Below, piece after piece: positions 1-7,069 of a stretch of 36,747 nucleotides of DNA. Source of the DNA: a virus. The stretch spans positions 1-36,747 of IMG/VR virus record IMGVR_UViG_3300027996_000089. One strand, given 5' to 3'. How positions within the stretch are numbered: the first letter of the stretch is position 1; every line of letters begins with the position of its first letter. The notes under the pieces were generated by a model. That model had not been told where the DNA came from. It was given only the letters and a program-made list of their open reading frames with translations, and did no database searches. The translations under genes were made by a program, and so were the position numbers.

Positions 1-126
1 TAAACCAATGTTTTAACTTTTTTTTCTTTTTTGCTTTGTTTTTTTTTCCTTTTACCTAAGTTTAAAAACTTCATTAATTAAGTATTTTTCAAGCTCCAGA
101 TGGAGTTTCTGTGTTAATTTTTCCAG
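1..126. repeat. Terminal direct repeat, left copy
   Basis: These 126 bases are repeated exactly at 36616-36741; the sequences differ only in the last six bases of the window. The repeat falls inside coding sequence (the end of one tail gene and the start of the next), so it marks an assembly overlap of a circular or circularly permuted genome rather than a separate element. The unique unit is about 36,615 bp. Confidence 0.95.
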
Positions 127-519
127 CGATTCTTTTGTTAATCCGATTATTTGGTTTCCGTATCTGTCCTCCAGATTATCTTGGTCTTTTATAGGATCAG
201 CAATTATTTCAATGTCCCCAGCTCCGATAACCCTTGCAACAAACGAATCGTAAAACTCGCCTGTCTGGAATAATGTTACTCGGTCATACGGCAGCGATTC
301 GGGTATTTTAAAGAACTGAATTGTATAATTTGAATATTCCCCTCCGATTTCATCTAAACGCCTTTCTGTGGCATCTATTCCCCTATCGTATAGCTGTTCT
401 CTGGTATTCAATTTAATAATAAACTCCAAAATTTCCCTGTCGTTTCCGATTCGAAACATCACATCCCGAAAATTCATTTTGGATTTAATCGCCTCCAGAT
501 ATTTTAATAATTCATCCAC
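52..519 (-). CDS. Tail-region structural protein (possible tail completion or first tail-assembly protein)
   Basis: 155 residues, no membrane segment. The middle has a TLFQTGEFYDSF stretch followed by a beta-rich part and an IIGLTKESLEKL segment, a pattern I associate loosely with minor virion or tail-completion (gp10-like) proteins of Bacteroidota phages. It lies between the probable tail tube and the tape measure, the place of the lambda G chaperone, so an assembly role is also possible. It starts just after a terminator (533-560). On the closed circle its last 23 bases overlap the start of the next gene, which is read in the +1 frame. The exact role is inferred from position. Confidence 0.6.
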   Translation of the reverse strand: MDELLKYLEAIKSKMNFRDVMFRIGNDREILEFIIKLNTREQLYDRGIDATERRLDEIGGEYSNYTIQFFKIPESLPYDRVTLFQTGEFYDSFVARVIGAGDIEIIADPIKDQDNLEDRYGNQIIGLTKESLEKLTQKLHLELEKYLINEVFKLR

Positions 520-532
520 AGAATAAAAATAA

Positions 533-560
533 GCAAAAAAAAAGGAGCTTTTTAGCTCCT
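533..560 (-). terminator. Rho-independent terminator after the accessory pair 582-1048
   Basis: On the minus strand a 7-bp stem AGGAGCT/AGCTCCT with a four-base loop (543-560) is followed by a run of nine T. It would stop transcription from the accessory promoter near 1080 before it enters the tail gene at 519. Confidence 0.85.
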
Positions 561-581
561 GTCTATATTACCCCAAAATGT

Positions 582-791
582 TTAGTTTAATTCAAATCTA
601 AATTTAGGACAGTCTTTATCTATTTGAGCCAATTTATCTGCTACGTCATTAAATGATTTTACCAATCTATAATAGTCGCTACTAATAGTTAACATCAGTT
701 TATGCCCACAATCATACGCTTTGTAGTTTTGTATTTTTACATACAAATTTTTGTATTCTCTTTTGAGAATTTTTTTAGAAGTTACAATCAT
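582..791 (-). CDS. Small hypothetical protein
   Basis: 69 residues, lysine-rich, with two cysteines and no membrane segment; not recognised. Its ATG overlaps the stop of the gene before it as ATGA (788-791), which implies translational coupling. It is the second gene of a two-gene unit with its own promoter (about 1078-1105) and its own terminator (533-560), set between virion genes; such units are usually accessory morons. Function unknown. Confidence 0.7.
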   Translation of the reverse strand: MIVTSKKILKREYKNLYVKIQNYKAYDCGHKLMLTISSDYYRLVKSFNDVADKLAQIDKDCPKFRFELN

Positions 792-1048
792 ATTTCTTCG
801 TTTATATCTGTGATGTTACAATTCCATTTGCTGAATAATCTATTCATATTCTTTTCGCAAGATTTCCAAGTTTTAGATGAATGATTAATAACACCATTAA
901 ACCAAGTAATAAATTCTAATCTTCCCCAACATTCTCTTAATTCTATTGTACCGCCTCGAAAATCATCTGAACAGTTTTCAATACAAAAATTCTCATTGTC
1001 AAAGTGAATGATTTTCCCTTCTTGTAGTTCCTTTTTTAAATTTTCCAT
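788..1048 (-). CDS. Small hypothetical protein, first gene of an accessory pair
   Basis: 86 residues starting at the ATG at 1048. A longer reading to 1129 exists, but it would run through the promoter and the CACAGAAAAA leader at 1055-1085, so I prefer the shorter form. Charged, with several cysteines (FCIENCSDD, RECWGRL, KSCEK, KWNC) that might bind metal or form disulfides. Not recognised. ATGA overlap with the following gene. Confidence 0.65.
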   Translation of the reverse strand: MENLKKELQEGKIIHFDNENFCIENCSDDFRGGTIELRECWGRLEFITWFNGVINHSSKTWKSCEKNMNRLFSKWNCNITDINEEI

Positions 1049-1077
1049 TTTGTTTAGTTTTTCTGTGTTTGTTGATA

Positions 1078-1105
1078 CAATAATACAGCTTTTATTTGTA
1101 ATACC
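1078..1105 (-). promoter_or_regulatory. Bacteroidetes-type promoter, extended family, copy A
   Basis: Minus strand: -7 box TATTATTG (1078-1085, one mismatch to TAnnTTTG), an 18-base spacer containing TACAAATAAAA, then GG preceded by CTT, giving a TTG -33 box. GGAAAATG lies just upstream. The downstream leader is CAAACACAGAAAAA. The same layout recurs at 7070, 7996, 18689 and 24568. Confidence 0.65.
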
Positions 1106-1127
1106 AAGCATTTTCCAAAAAAAAATC

Positions 1128-1163
1128 AAAAAAAAATGACAGCCCTATTTCCAGAGCTGCCAT
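1128..1163 (-). terminator. Rho-independent terminator after the tail-tube genes
   Basis: Minus strand: 11-bp stem (1136-1146 with 1153-1163, two G-U pairs) around the loop GGAAAT, followed by T residues. It ends the tail-tube transcription unit before the accessory pair 582-1048. Confidence 0.85.
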
Positions 1164-1187
1164 TTCATTATTGAATACATACCTTTT

Positions 1188-1361
1188 TTAATCTTTGGGC
1201 TTGGATTTTTTAGGCGATTTTTTACTGTTATTAATTTGTTTAAACGCATCTTCCCATTTTGGCAAATGTCTAAACTGTTTTTTAAATTCAGTTTTGCTTA
1301 AACCTTTGAGAATCGTTACGTTATAATAACTGTTTCCGACTTTTATCCAATTATCATCCAT
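1188..1361 (-). CDS. Small protein following the tail tube
   Basis: 57 residues read directly from the sequence. The ATG overlaps the tail-tube stop by one base (TAATG), so it is coupled to that gene. The C-terminus is very basic (SKKSPKKSKPKD) and the middle has RHLPKWEDAF. In siphophages a small gene after the tube often encodes an assembly chaperone; that would fit, but nothing in the sequence proves it. A terminator follows at 1128-1163. Confidence 0.7.
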   Translation of the reverse strand: MDDNWIKVGNSYYNVTILKGLSKTEFKKQFRHLPKWEDAFKQINNSKKSPKKSKPKD

Positions 1362-2308
1362 TATGGCAATGTTATGTCGTTAGTTCCATCAGCCATTGCA
1401 GAGAAATCGAAACCATCTTTTAGAGCTTTAACTCGTATTTCGTTTCCTGTTGCTGCTGCTGTCCAAGTTAGCGTATAAACTCCAGCTGAACTCTCTGTTG
1501 ATCCTGTTAAAGCAACATCCAAACCAGTCGTTACATTATAAACAAACGACGTAGCTCCCGAATCCGATGAAACAAAATCGGCTGGAACTAAGCCCTCAAC
1601 AGCTGCTCCAAATAAAGTTGTTGTAATCGTTGCCGTTGCACCATCGAAAGTTCCTAAGATCGAACTATAAACAGCATCCGCATCAAATAAACCCTCTAAA
1701 TCGTCAGCATCGAAATCCAATCCATCAGACTGAATAAGTCTAAGATTTTGATCTCTCTGGCTCTGTTTCCATTGCCAAGAAATTTCGAGCATTTGAACTT
1801 CGGCATCCGTTGCTTTTACAAGTCGTGCGTGATAAGTTTCGTTGTCGATTAAAATTGGATAAGCGTAAAGCGGATCTGAATCGTCGCTGTAATACATAAA
1901 GTTTCCTCCAGCATCCATAACGAAAGCTCCAAATTCAGCACAGCCGTAAGATTTGTAAGCTCCTAATTCTTGAAAAGATCCCAAAGGAATCATTCCGACG
2001 TTTCTCCGAACACCATCACGAACAGTTATAATTTTTCCAGAATTAAATTCCTGTGTGATTGGATCCTCTCGGACATCCTCCACATTTTCGAATTCAGCCG
2101 TTGGATAATATCTGTCCTTCGGATTCGCAGCGTTAATTTTCAACTGCAAATTTAAGTTGGTAATGTCTGTTTTCAGTATTTTATTTACTGATCCATCAGC
2201 AGCAAAACGAGGAACAAATATAAATTTCTTTGCTACCTGTCCGACAGATGGGCAATCTGGAGTTCCTAAGTTCGCCAGAGTATTATTACAAGTACAATCA
2301 ATAGCCAT
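1361..2308 (-). CDS. Probable major tail (tube) protein with C-terminal Ig-like domain
   Basis: 315 residues. The first 210 or so are mixed alpha/beta; the last 100 are Thr/Ser/Ala/Gly-rich beta sequence (GATATITTTLFG, VYTLTWTAAATG) ending in a segment that resembles Ig-like (BIG) domains often added to tail-tube subunits. The N-terminus has a CxC pair (DCTCNN) and a third Cys near residue 19. It has its own promoter (-7 at 2346-2353) and a terminator after its partner gene, as expected for a high-copy virion protein. Its place between neck and tape measure supports the tube call. No enzymatic motif. Confidence 0.65.
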   Translation of the reverse strand: MAIDCTCNNTLANLGTPDCPSVGQVAKKFIFVPRFAADGSVNKILKTDITNLNLQLKINAANPKDRYYPTAEFENVEDVREDPITQEFNSGKIITVRDGVRRNVGMIPLGSFQELGAYKSYGCAEFGAFVMDAGGNFMYYSDDSDPLYAYPILIDNETYHARLVKATDAEVQMLEISWQWKQSQRDQNLRLIQSDGLDFDADDLEGLFDADAVYSSILGTFDGATATITTTLFGAAVEGLVPADFVSSDSGATSFVYNVTTGLDVALTGSTESSAGVYTLTWTAAATGNEIRVKALKDGFDFSAMADGTNDITLP

Positions 2309-2345
2309 TTTTTAATCTTTTTAATTTATTTTTTGGTATGCGTTT

Positions 2346-2366
2346 CAAATATACGAAAACTTTTCG
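2346..2366 (-). promoter_or_regulatory. Tail-tube promoter with palindrome
   Basis: A -7 box TATATTTG (minus strand, 2346-2353) lies 38 bases before the tail-tube ATG. Directly upstream, at 2354-2366, is a 13-base palindrome CGAAAACTTTTCG between the expected -33 and -7 positions. No good -33 TTTG is visible, so the palindrome may be an activator or repressor site. It abuts the stop codon of the gene before. Confidence 0.6.
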
Positions 2367-2367
2367 T

Positions 2368-2676
2368 TTACTCGTTTGGTTGTTCTGTCGGATTCTGCAA
2401 AGTGATTTCATCCATCGCTGTCGTAGTTATCGAATCAAAACTAAATAATTCCGCAATCATTACCGAAGTACAATCGATACTCGGACTCCATTGACAAGTT
2501 CGCTGTGCGTTGGCTGGTTTGTTGGTTTGTGCATCCTCCAGAAATTGATAAAATATGATTTCTGCAAAGCACTCCGAAAGTTTGTAATCGTTTCCAGCCT
2601 TGACTATAATAAAATAATCCAAGTTATGATCCTGTGGAGTTTTTAAGCCTGTATTTTCTTTATAATAAATCGTCAT
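2368..2676 (-). CDS. Hypothetical head-tail joining or tail protein
   Basis: 102 residues, acidic, no membrane segment; contains YYKENTGLKTPQDHNLDYF near the start and ends PTEQPNE. It is six bases downstream of the large neck protein and upstream of the tail-tube promoter, so it probably belongs to the connector or tail-terminator set. Family not recognised. Confidence 0.55.
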   Translation of the reverse strand: MTIYYKENTGLKTPQDHNLDYFIIVKAGNDYKLSECFAEIIFYQFLEDAQTNKPANAQRTCQWSPSIDCTSVMIAELFSFDSITTTAMDEITLQNPTEQPNE

Positions 2677-2682
2677 AATTTT

Positions 2683-4395
2683 TTATGTAAAATGATTTCT
2701 GACCGTAAAAGCTGGTGCTACTAATGTTTTTGGATTCCTGTTTAAATTAATCGATAACGATGCAATAACCCCAGCGAAATAAGTGTAACATTCTGATGTG
2801 GTTTGTGCGTTGGTTGTTGCAGAATTATACTCGAGAGCATTTCTTTGGTTGTACGGATACCATTCTAATCCAGTTCTTCGAGAGCCACCACCTAACGGAT
2901 CAACATCACAACAAACCACGCTAAACATTTCATAAATTGTAGGTATTCTCCAATCTGAAAAAGTCGCAAAAGTTTGACTTTCTGCATCACTTAATAAAGT
3001 AGCCCAGTTTCCGCTAATTTTTGTACGCCTCCACCCCAAACCTGTCAAATGGTCAATTATATAATCACTTGCGAAAGCAGATGGATCGGTTGCCGAGCCA
3101 CTATCAAACGGATCTGTATAATAGTAACCATTTTCATCCGTGAACCTTGCAAGATTTCCGAAACTATTGTTTTCGGTCAAAGTGAAAAACGAGTTTGTAA
3201 CGCTAAAATCTAATCTCGCAATAAATTCGGGATCGATTTTCGTATAGTCGTAAGTTCCGTTAGCTTTCTGCCACGCTTCGTCATAATTTGCAAACGAAGT
3301 TCGCCAACCCGAATACACAGGTCTGTTATACAAAATTCCGCTTACACTCCCTCCAGCCGTGCAAACAAAATCTTTATTTGATGGAACGGCAATTAAAGTT
3401 CCATCCGAATCCGTTATAGTTATATCTGGAGCCGTATATGTCGAGCCTCCAGCAATCGCCTGTACAAAACTGGAATCCGAATTTTTATAAATTCCATCGG
3501 TTGCTGGTGTACAAATAAAATCTTTATTCGCTGGTGTTGGAATTATCGTTCCATCGGAGTCCGTAATCGAAACGTCTGGAGCTGTAAACGTATCGCCTCC
3601 AGCTATTAACCTAATAAACGAACTATCTGAATTTTGATAAGTTCCATCGGCTGTTGGTAATGGAGGAACATTCGATGGTGTTAATCTGGCATATTTATTT
3701 AGGCAATTTTTCTTTATAGGTAAAGCAATTTCCAGATTTAAACCAGATAAATTTTCATCCAGAATGTATCTTGTATGTCCTTTATCCTGTACGAATGTTC
3801 CCCAGTTAAAATGTTTTATATAACTATAATCGTCAAATCTGGAAATGTATGGGTGCTTTTTAATAATTGAAATAAATCTGTCGGCTTCATCCTCCATTTT
3901 ATCGATAACATTATCATAATGTTCCTCAATAGTCCAATCGATTTTATTTGTCGTGTCCAGAAACGACATCGTTAATCGAGCCGTATTGCCGACAACGGAA
4001 ACAGGATCTTTGTCGAAATCTTGTCTTATAATTTCCCAAAGAACAATCGCTGGATAACGAGCTTTGTCCGTTGGAACGTTATCTGTATCGATTTCTTTAT
4101 TTACAGTCTGTGGCGTTCCGTGATAATAATAAGGTGCAGCCGTTCGCCAAGTCGTTTCGCCTGTTGGAAATGTGGCTTTTACTTTAAAAGTTCCAGCGAT
4201 TTTATCTAAGTCGTAAACCAGATAATTTTCTGTTCCTAAAATAATATAATCGCCATTTTCGATTACCGTAACATTTGATGTAATTGTAATCGAGCCATCG
4301 CCATTATCAACCTCTGAAATAATGGTTTCTGTCGTTCTCATAGCATCGACAAAAATGCCAACGAGATCAACTATATTTTGGGACATTGATGCCAT
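2683..4395 (-). CDS. Large neck / tail-completion protein with repeats and DUF1566-like domain
   Basis: 570 residues in three parts. Residues 1-240 look like a joining protein, with a helical HYDNVIDKMEDEADRF segment. Residues 250-349 are two 50-residue beta repeats, each with NSDSSF, AGG, TAPD, TDSDGT and NKDF. Residues 440-570 match the DUF1566 (Lcl_C) pattern: HLTGLGWRRT, then FSDWRIPTIYEM, then a cysteine-containing segment ending in an AFTVRNHFT tail. DUF1566 domains are known from surface and lectin-like proteins, so this part is probably exposed and may bind host glycans. Overlaps the gene before by one base. Roles of parts one and three are inferred. Confidence 0.6.
   Translation of the reverse strand: MASMSQNIVDLVGIFVDAMRTTETIISEVDNGDGSITITSNVTVIENGDYIILGTENYLVYDLDKIAGTFKVKATFPTGETTWRTAAPYYYHGTPQTVNKEIDTDNVPTDKARYPAIVLWEIIRQDFDKDPVSVVGNTARLTMSFLDTTNKIDWTIEEHYDNVIDKMEDEADRFISIIKKHPYISRFDDYSYIKHFNWGTFVQDKGHTRYILDENLSGLNLEIALPIKKNCLNKYARLTPSNVPPLPTADGTYQNSDSSFIRLIAGGDTFTAPDVSITDSDGTIIPTPANKDFICTPATDGIYKNSDSSFVQAIAGGSTYTAPDITITDSDGTLIAVPSNKDFVCTAGGSVSGILYNRPVYSGWRTSFANYDEAWQKANGTYDYTKIDPEFIARLDFSVTNSFFTLTENNSFGNLARFTDENGYYYTDPFDSGSATDPSAFASDYIIDHLTGLGWRRTKISGNWATLLSDAESQTFATFSDWRIPTIYEMFSVVCCDVDPLGGGSRRTGLEWYPYNQRNALEYNSATTNAQTTSECYTYFAGVIASLSINLNRNPKTLVAPAFTVRNHFT
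3349..3648 (-). repeat. Two tandem 150-bp coding repeats
   Basis: Bases 3499-3648 and 3349-3498 encode residues 250-299 and 300-349 of the neck protein. Both share DGxYxNSDSSF, IAGG, TAPDxxITDSDGT and NKDFxCT at the same spacing, so the array arose by tandem duplication of a beta-rich module. Confidence 0.85.
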
Positions 4396-5102
4396 TAGAA
4401 CGTTTTATATAATACAAAATTTGCTGAATAAATATCATCGCCAGTATTCAAAACATTCCATTCGACAGTAATGTCCAGAGTATTTGTAACGGTTGTATTT
4501 ATTGCCGTAACGTCTTGAAATATATAACCAAAAACCTGTCTATTTCCATTTTTTGTATAACAAAAATTTCCATTCGTGCAGATGGTTCCTGTCGAGCCGA
4601 TGGCAGCAATCGTAAAATCTAATTCACATTCCCAGCCTTGATTCGTTGCTGTGTCTAAATCGAAAACTCCTGTAGTTGCTAAAACTGTTGTTCCTGTTTT
4701 GATTTTCAAAATTAGTTCGGATCTTCCCCCTCCACCAGTCGCATTAATTAAGCCTCCGATTTTTCCGTGAAAAGAATCGCCAACGACAAACGCATCGGCT
4801 GGTACGGATAACGTTCCAATTCCTGTTCCGACTATTGATTGTTCTGGAGCTGTGTTGATGGTTGCCGATTGTACTGTCTGTGCATATAATCCGTAAAGCG
4901 ATGTTGTCTGTAAAGCATCCAATTTTGTTTTATCGGCTGCCGACATCGAACCAGCTGCCGAAGTCGTTGCTGGAGTTATGGCAACATCTGGAGTCGTTCC
5001 TCCTGTTGACGTAATCGGAGCCGTTGCCGTTACATCAGTTACAGCCGAACTTCCAGCCGTTGGCTCCTGTGTTGATAATACCGATTTTGAATTCTCTGCC
5101 AT
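4395..5102 (-). CDS. Fibre-like virion protein (neck or head ornament)
   Basis: 235 residues. The N-terminus is low-complexity Thr/Ala/Ser/Pro with the phage-fibre motif GTTPDVAITPATTSAAGSMS followed by AADKTKLDAL, a linker commonly seen in tail and head fibres. Residues 70-235 are beta-rich with glycine runs and end in FVLYKTF, consistent with a jelly-roll or TNF-like trimer head. One-base overlaps with both neighbours. Lying among connector genes, it may form a neck or head fibre rather than a tail-tip fibre. Confidence 0.6.
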   Translation of the reverse strand: MAENSKSVLSTQEPTAGSSAVTDVTATAPITSTGGTTPDVAITPATTSAAGSMSAADKTKLDALQTTSLYGLYAQTVQSATINTAPEQSIVGTGIGTLSVPADAFVVGDSFHGKIGGLINATGGGGRSELILKIKTGTTVLATTGVFDLDTATNQGWECELDFTIAAIGSTGTICTNGNFCYTKNGNRQVFGYIFQDVTAINTTVTNTLDITVEWNVLNTGDDIYSANFVLYKTF

Positions 5103-5455
5103 TATTTAAACGATAATGAAATTATAACTGTTCCTGTTGCTGCCTGTGATAATCCATCAATTTTTAATCCTAAAGTTCTAAGATAATAAACGTCTGTTAT
5201 TAAAGCCAAATCGTCGTTTCCTGTCGTGTTATCGATTTCCAGAATGTCCGTTTTTATTTTAATCGGTGTCCAAGATTCCCCATCGTTAGACTGAACGGCT
5301 GTAAATGTAATTCCTGTTTCATTCAGCGAAACGAGATCCAGACCAATTCCAACTTTAAATCCTGTATAAGCTCCCAGATCCAAAGTCGTATCGCCTCCAG
5401 AAACGTCATACGTTATCTGGTTTGAAATTATTATGTCATCCACAGGAGTTACCAT
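5102..5455 (-). CDS. Small beta-rich virion protein
   Basis: 117 residues, almost wholly predicted beta, with GGDTTLDLGAYTGFKVGIG and FTAVQSNDGESWTPI segments that look like a beta-sandwich decoration or fibre-attachment module. No Cys, no membrane segment. It is coupled by one base to the fibre-like gene after it and starts three bases after the connector gene ends. Probably a minor structural protein; family not known to me. Confidence 0.55.
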   Translation of the reverse strand: MVTPVDDIIISNQITYDVSGGDTTLDLGAYTGFKVGIGLDLVSLNETGITFTAVQSNDGESWTPIKIKTDILEIDNTTGNDDLALITDVYYLRTLGLKIDGLSQAATGTVIISLSFK

Positions 5456-5458
5456 TTT

Positions 5459-6190
5459 TTACAAAAATCCATCCATTACAGACCATTTATAAACTTCGTT
5501 CTGGAGCTTTGGAAATGGCTCCCAAGATATATTGCCATCGTTGGCGAAAGTTAATCCACCTAAAGCCACGAAATTAAATGTGGAGCCGACATAATCAACA
5601 GCCGAAACCGTGTATTCCGTTCCGTTAATTGTTACAATATCGGATAACGTGATGAAATCAATATTTCTGGACAATGCGACTTGGTAATTGGTTGCCGTTG
5701 GCTCTGTGATTGTTGTATAAATCTCTGTTCTTTTTTCGTAATAAAGGAGCATTTTCGTAGCCTCTTGATATAGCTGGACTCCTTTATTGTATCGTTGTTC
5801 CGTAACGACATTAGCTTGAATCTGTGTAGCCTGTAGGCTATTTTCAGCGTTCGCAAATTGGATTCCGACTGTTGTCGCTTTTGCGTTGAGATTTCTGACG
5901 TATTCAAAATAAGTAAAATATCTTAAAAATTGTTTTATTCCTGTGTAATTATTATCGTATTCGGAATCATTTTCCCAAGTAAAGCCGTTTAGAAATTTGA
6001 TCCATTTTTGAGTCTGTGGAACCTCCGAAACTAAGTCAGCAATAAACAGGTTATATTCAGTATCGCCAAGTAAATTCCGTAAGACTCGTTCCTGTGTCTG
6101 GTCAATGTAATATTGTAAATCTGCTGTTTCTTTTGAATTCTGGCTGATTTTTAAATCGCCTAAAAAATCCGTTGTTGCAATAAATGACAT
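5459..6190 (-). CDS. Head-tail connector (adaptor) protein, DUF6712-like
   Basis: 243 residues. The N-terminal 150 residues are helical with YYIDQTQERVLRNLLGDTEY, FLRYFTYFEYVRN and YNKGVQLYQEA segments, typical of gp6-like adaptors that sit under the portal and resembling the DUF6712 family of Bacteroidota phages. The C-terminal part is beta-rich (IVTINGTEYTVSAVDY). It has its own -7 box just upstream (6195-6202) after a terminator, so the joining genes form a new transcription unit after the accessory block. Confidence 0.65.
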   Translation of the reverse strand: MSFIATTDFLGDLKISQNSKETADLQYYIDQTQERVLRNLLGDTEYNLFIADLVSEVPQTQKWIKFLNGFTWENDSEYDNNYTGIKQFLRYFTYFEYVRNLNAKATTVGIQFANAENSLQATQIQANVVTEQRYNKGVQLYQEATKMLLYYEKRTEIYTTITEPTATNYQVALSRNIDFITLSDIVTINGTEYTVSAVDYVGSTFNFVALGGLTFANDGNISWEPFPKLQNEVYKWSVMDGFL

Positions 6191-6194
6191 AAGG

Positions 6195-6202
6195 CAAAGA
6201 TA
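6195..6202 (-). promoter_or_regulatory. -7 promoter box TATCTTTG before the connector gene
   Basis: A perfect match to TAnnTTTG on the minus strand ends four bases from the ATG at 6190, so the transcript would be nearly leaderless. The T run and hairpin of a terminator lie directly upstream, leaving no clear -33 box. Confidence 0.5.
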
Positions 6203-6204
6203 AC

Positions 6205-6227
6205 AAAAAAAGGAGGCTTTCGCCTCC
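6205..6227 (-). terminator. Rho-independent terminator, GGAGGC-GAAA-GCCTCC
   Basis: Minus strand: 6-bp GC-rich stem with a GAAA tetraloop (6212-6227) followed by seven T (6205-6211). It closes the accessory block 6235-8169. The same hairpin without a T run recurs at 6858-6873. Confidence 0.9.
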
Positions 6228-6234
6228 AGTATTT

Positions 6235-6408
6235 TTACATTCTCGGTTTCTTAATATTCAGCAGATCGATTAAAACCTTTCCGACTTTTTCGCTGTCTGG
6301 CTCGTTGATTATGGATCCGATGCCATTTCGGATGTCCATCACATAGCTCTCAAATTCGTTTATCTTTGATTTAAGAGCTTTTATTTCTCTTTCCTTGTAA
6401 CCTTCCAT
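6235..6408 (-). CDS. Small hypothetical coiled-coil protein
   Basis: 57 residues from an ATG at 6408, six bases after the previous stop. The N-terminal half is a charged helix (KEREIKALKSKINEFESYV) and the rest ends NIKKPRM. A terminator follows the stop within eight bases. Not recognised. It is the last gene of the accessory block between capsid and connector. Confidence 0.65.
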   Translation of the reverse strand: MEGYKEREIKALKSKINEFESYVMDIRNGIGSIINEPDSEKVGKVLIDLLNIKKPRM

Positions 6409-6414
6409 CGCTGT

Positions 6415-6840
6415 TTATTTTAAGTCCTCCAGATGCTGCTGATAATATTCCTGTTCGTCTAAATTTTCGTAGAGCCATTCAATAGCTTTCTGTTCCCAGT
6501 CGATAAGAATTTTGTCAGATAGGATTGTCGGATCAATTACTGTGTCGTTTTCTAATTTATCTAAATGGATAATTCGCCAGTCCCAGACTTCGCAATCGTT
6601 TAGCTGTTCTATTGTTGCATCGTATCGAGCAGAAAATTTATAGATTTCAATAATGTATGTGAATCCGTTATGCTCTGTATCGAAACAGTGATCTGCATAT
6701 TCATTGTCAAATTCCGTGCTGTTGATGTCATAAATTAAAGCCCTGTTGACTTTTGGCTGTGGCTTGTTAAAATCGATTCCAGCGATTTCTGATTTCATAA
6801 TCTCTGCGAGATCTTCGAATAGTGTAATTTTTTTTGTCAT
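6415..6840 (-). CDS. Hypothetical acidic protein
   Basis: 141 residues, strongly acidic and rich in Tyr, Trp and Glu (NEYADHCFDTEHNGFTY, DCEVWDWRIIHLDKLEND, ENLDEQEYYQQHLEDLK). No membrane segment. The net negative charge and small size would suit a DNA-mimic inhibitor, but that is speculation. The leader carries ACACAGAAACA just before the ATG, with a GAAA-loop hairpin upstream (6858-6873). Confidence 0.65.
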   Translation of the reverse strand: MTKKITLFEDLAEIMKSEIAGIDFNKPQPKVNRALIYDINSTEFDNEYADHCFDTEHNGFTYIIEIYKFSARYDATIEQLNDCEVWDWRIIHLDKLENDTVIDPTILSDKILIDWEQKAIEWLYENLDEQEYYQQHLEDLK

Positions 6841-6857
6841 TGTTTCTGTGTGTTGTA

Positions 6858-6873
6858 GGAGGCTTTCGCCTCC
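6858..6873 (-). other. Hairpin in the 5' leader of the 6415-6840 gene
   Basis: Perfect inverted repeat GGAGGC-GAAA-GCCTCC, identical to the terminator hairpin at 6212-6227 but followed on the minus strand by TACAACACACAGAAACAATG instead of T residues. It may be a leaderside stability or regulatory hairpin, or a terminator that lost its T tract. Confidence 0.7.
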
Positions 6874-6905
6874 CTGTTAAATTTATCCCAGATAAATCGT
6901 TTCGG

Positions 6906-7040
6906 TTAAAAATTCATTTTTTTTATTTTTTGACTATATGCATAATATAAATTTTGGTATTCGTTTGTAGTTATACTGCCGTTTTTTAATGCTTTCGTCA
7001 ATTCCAATCTTTCTTTTATTAATTTATTTAACTTTTCCAT
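6906..7040 (-). CDS. Small hypothetical protein
   Basis: 44 residues, Lys-rich helix followed by a Tyr-rich segment (NEYQNLYYAYSQKIKK). The form (basic helix, short linker, NGSITTNEYQNL) is like the short C-terminal oligomerisation (SHOCT-like) helices seen in small proteins, but that is only a resemblance. It is the first gene after promoter copy B (7070-7097), with the leader AAACACAGAAAAACATAACAAA before its ATG. Confidence 0.6.
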   Translation of the reverse strand: MEKLNKLIKERLELTKALKNGSITTNEYQNLYYAYSQKIKKMNF

Positions 7041-7069
7041 TTTGTTATGTTTTTCTGTGTTTGATGAAT

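Noticed and set aside
2683-4395. Diversity-generating retroelement target in the DUF1566-like domain
   Set aside because: No reverse transcriptase gene and no second template copy of the domain are present in the genome.
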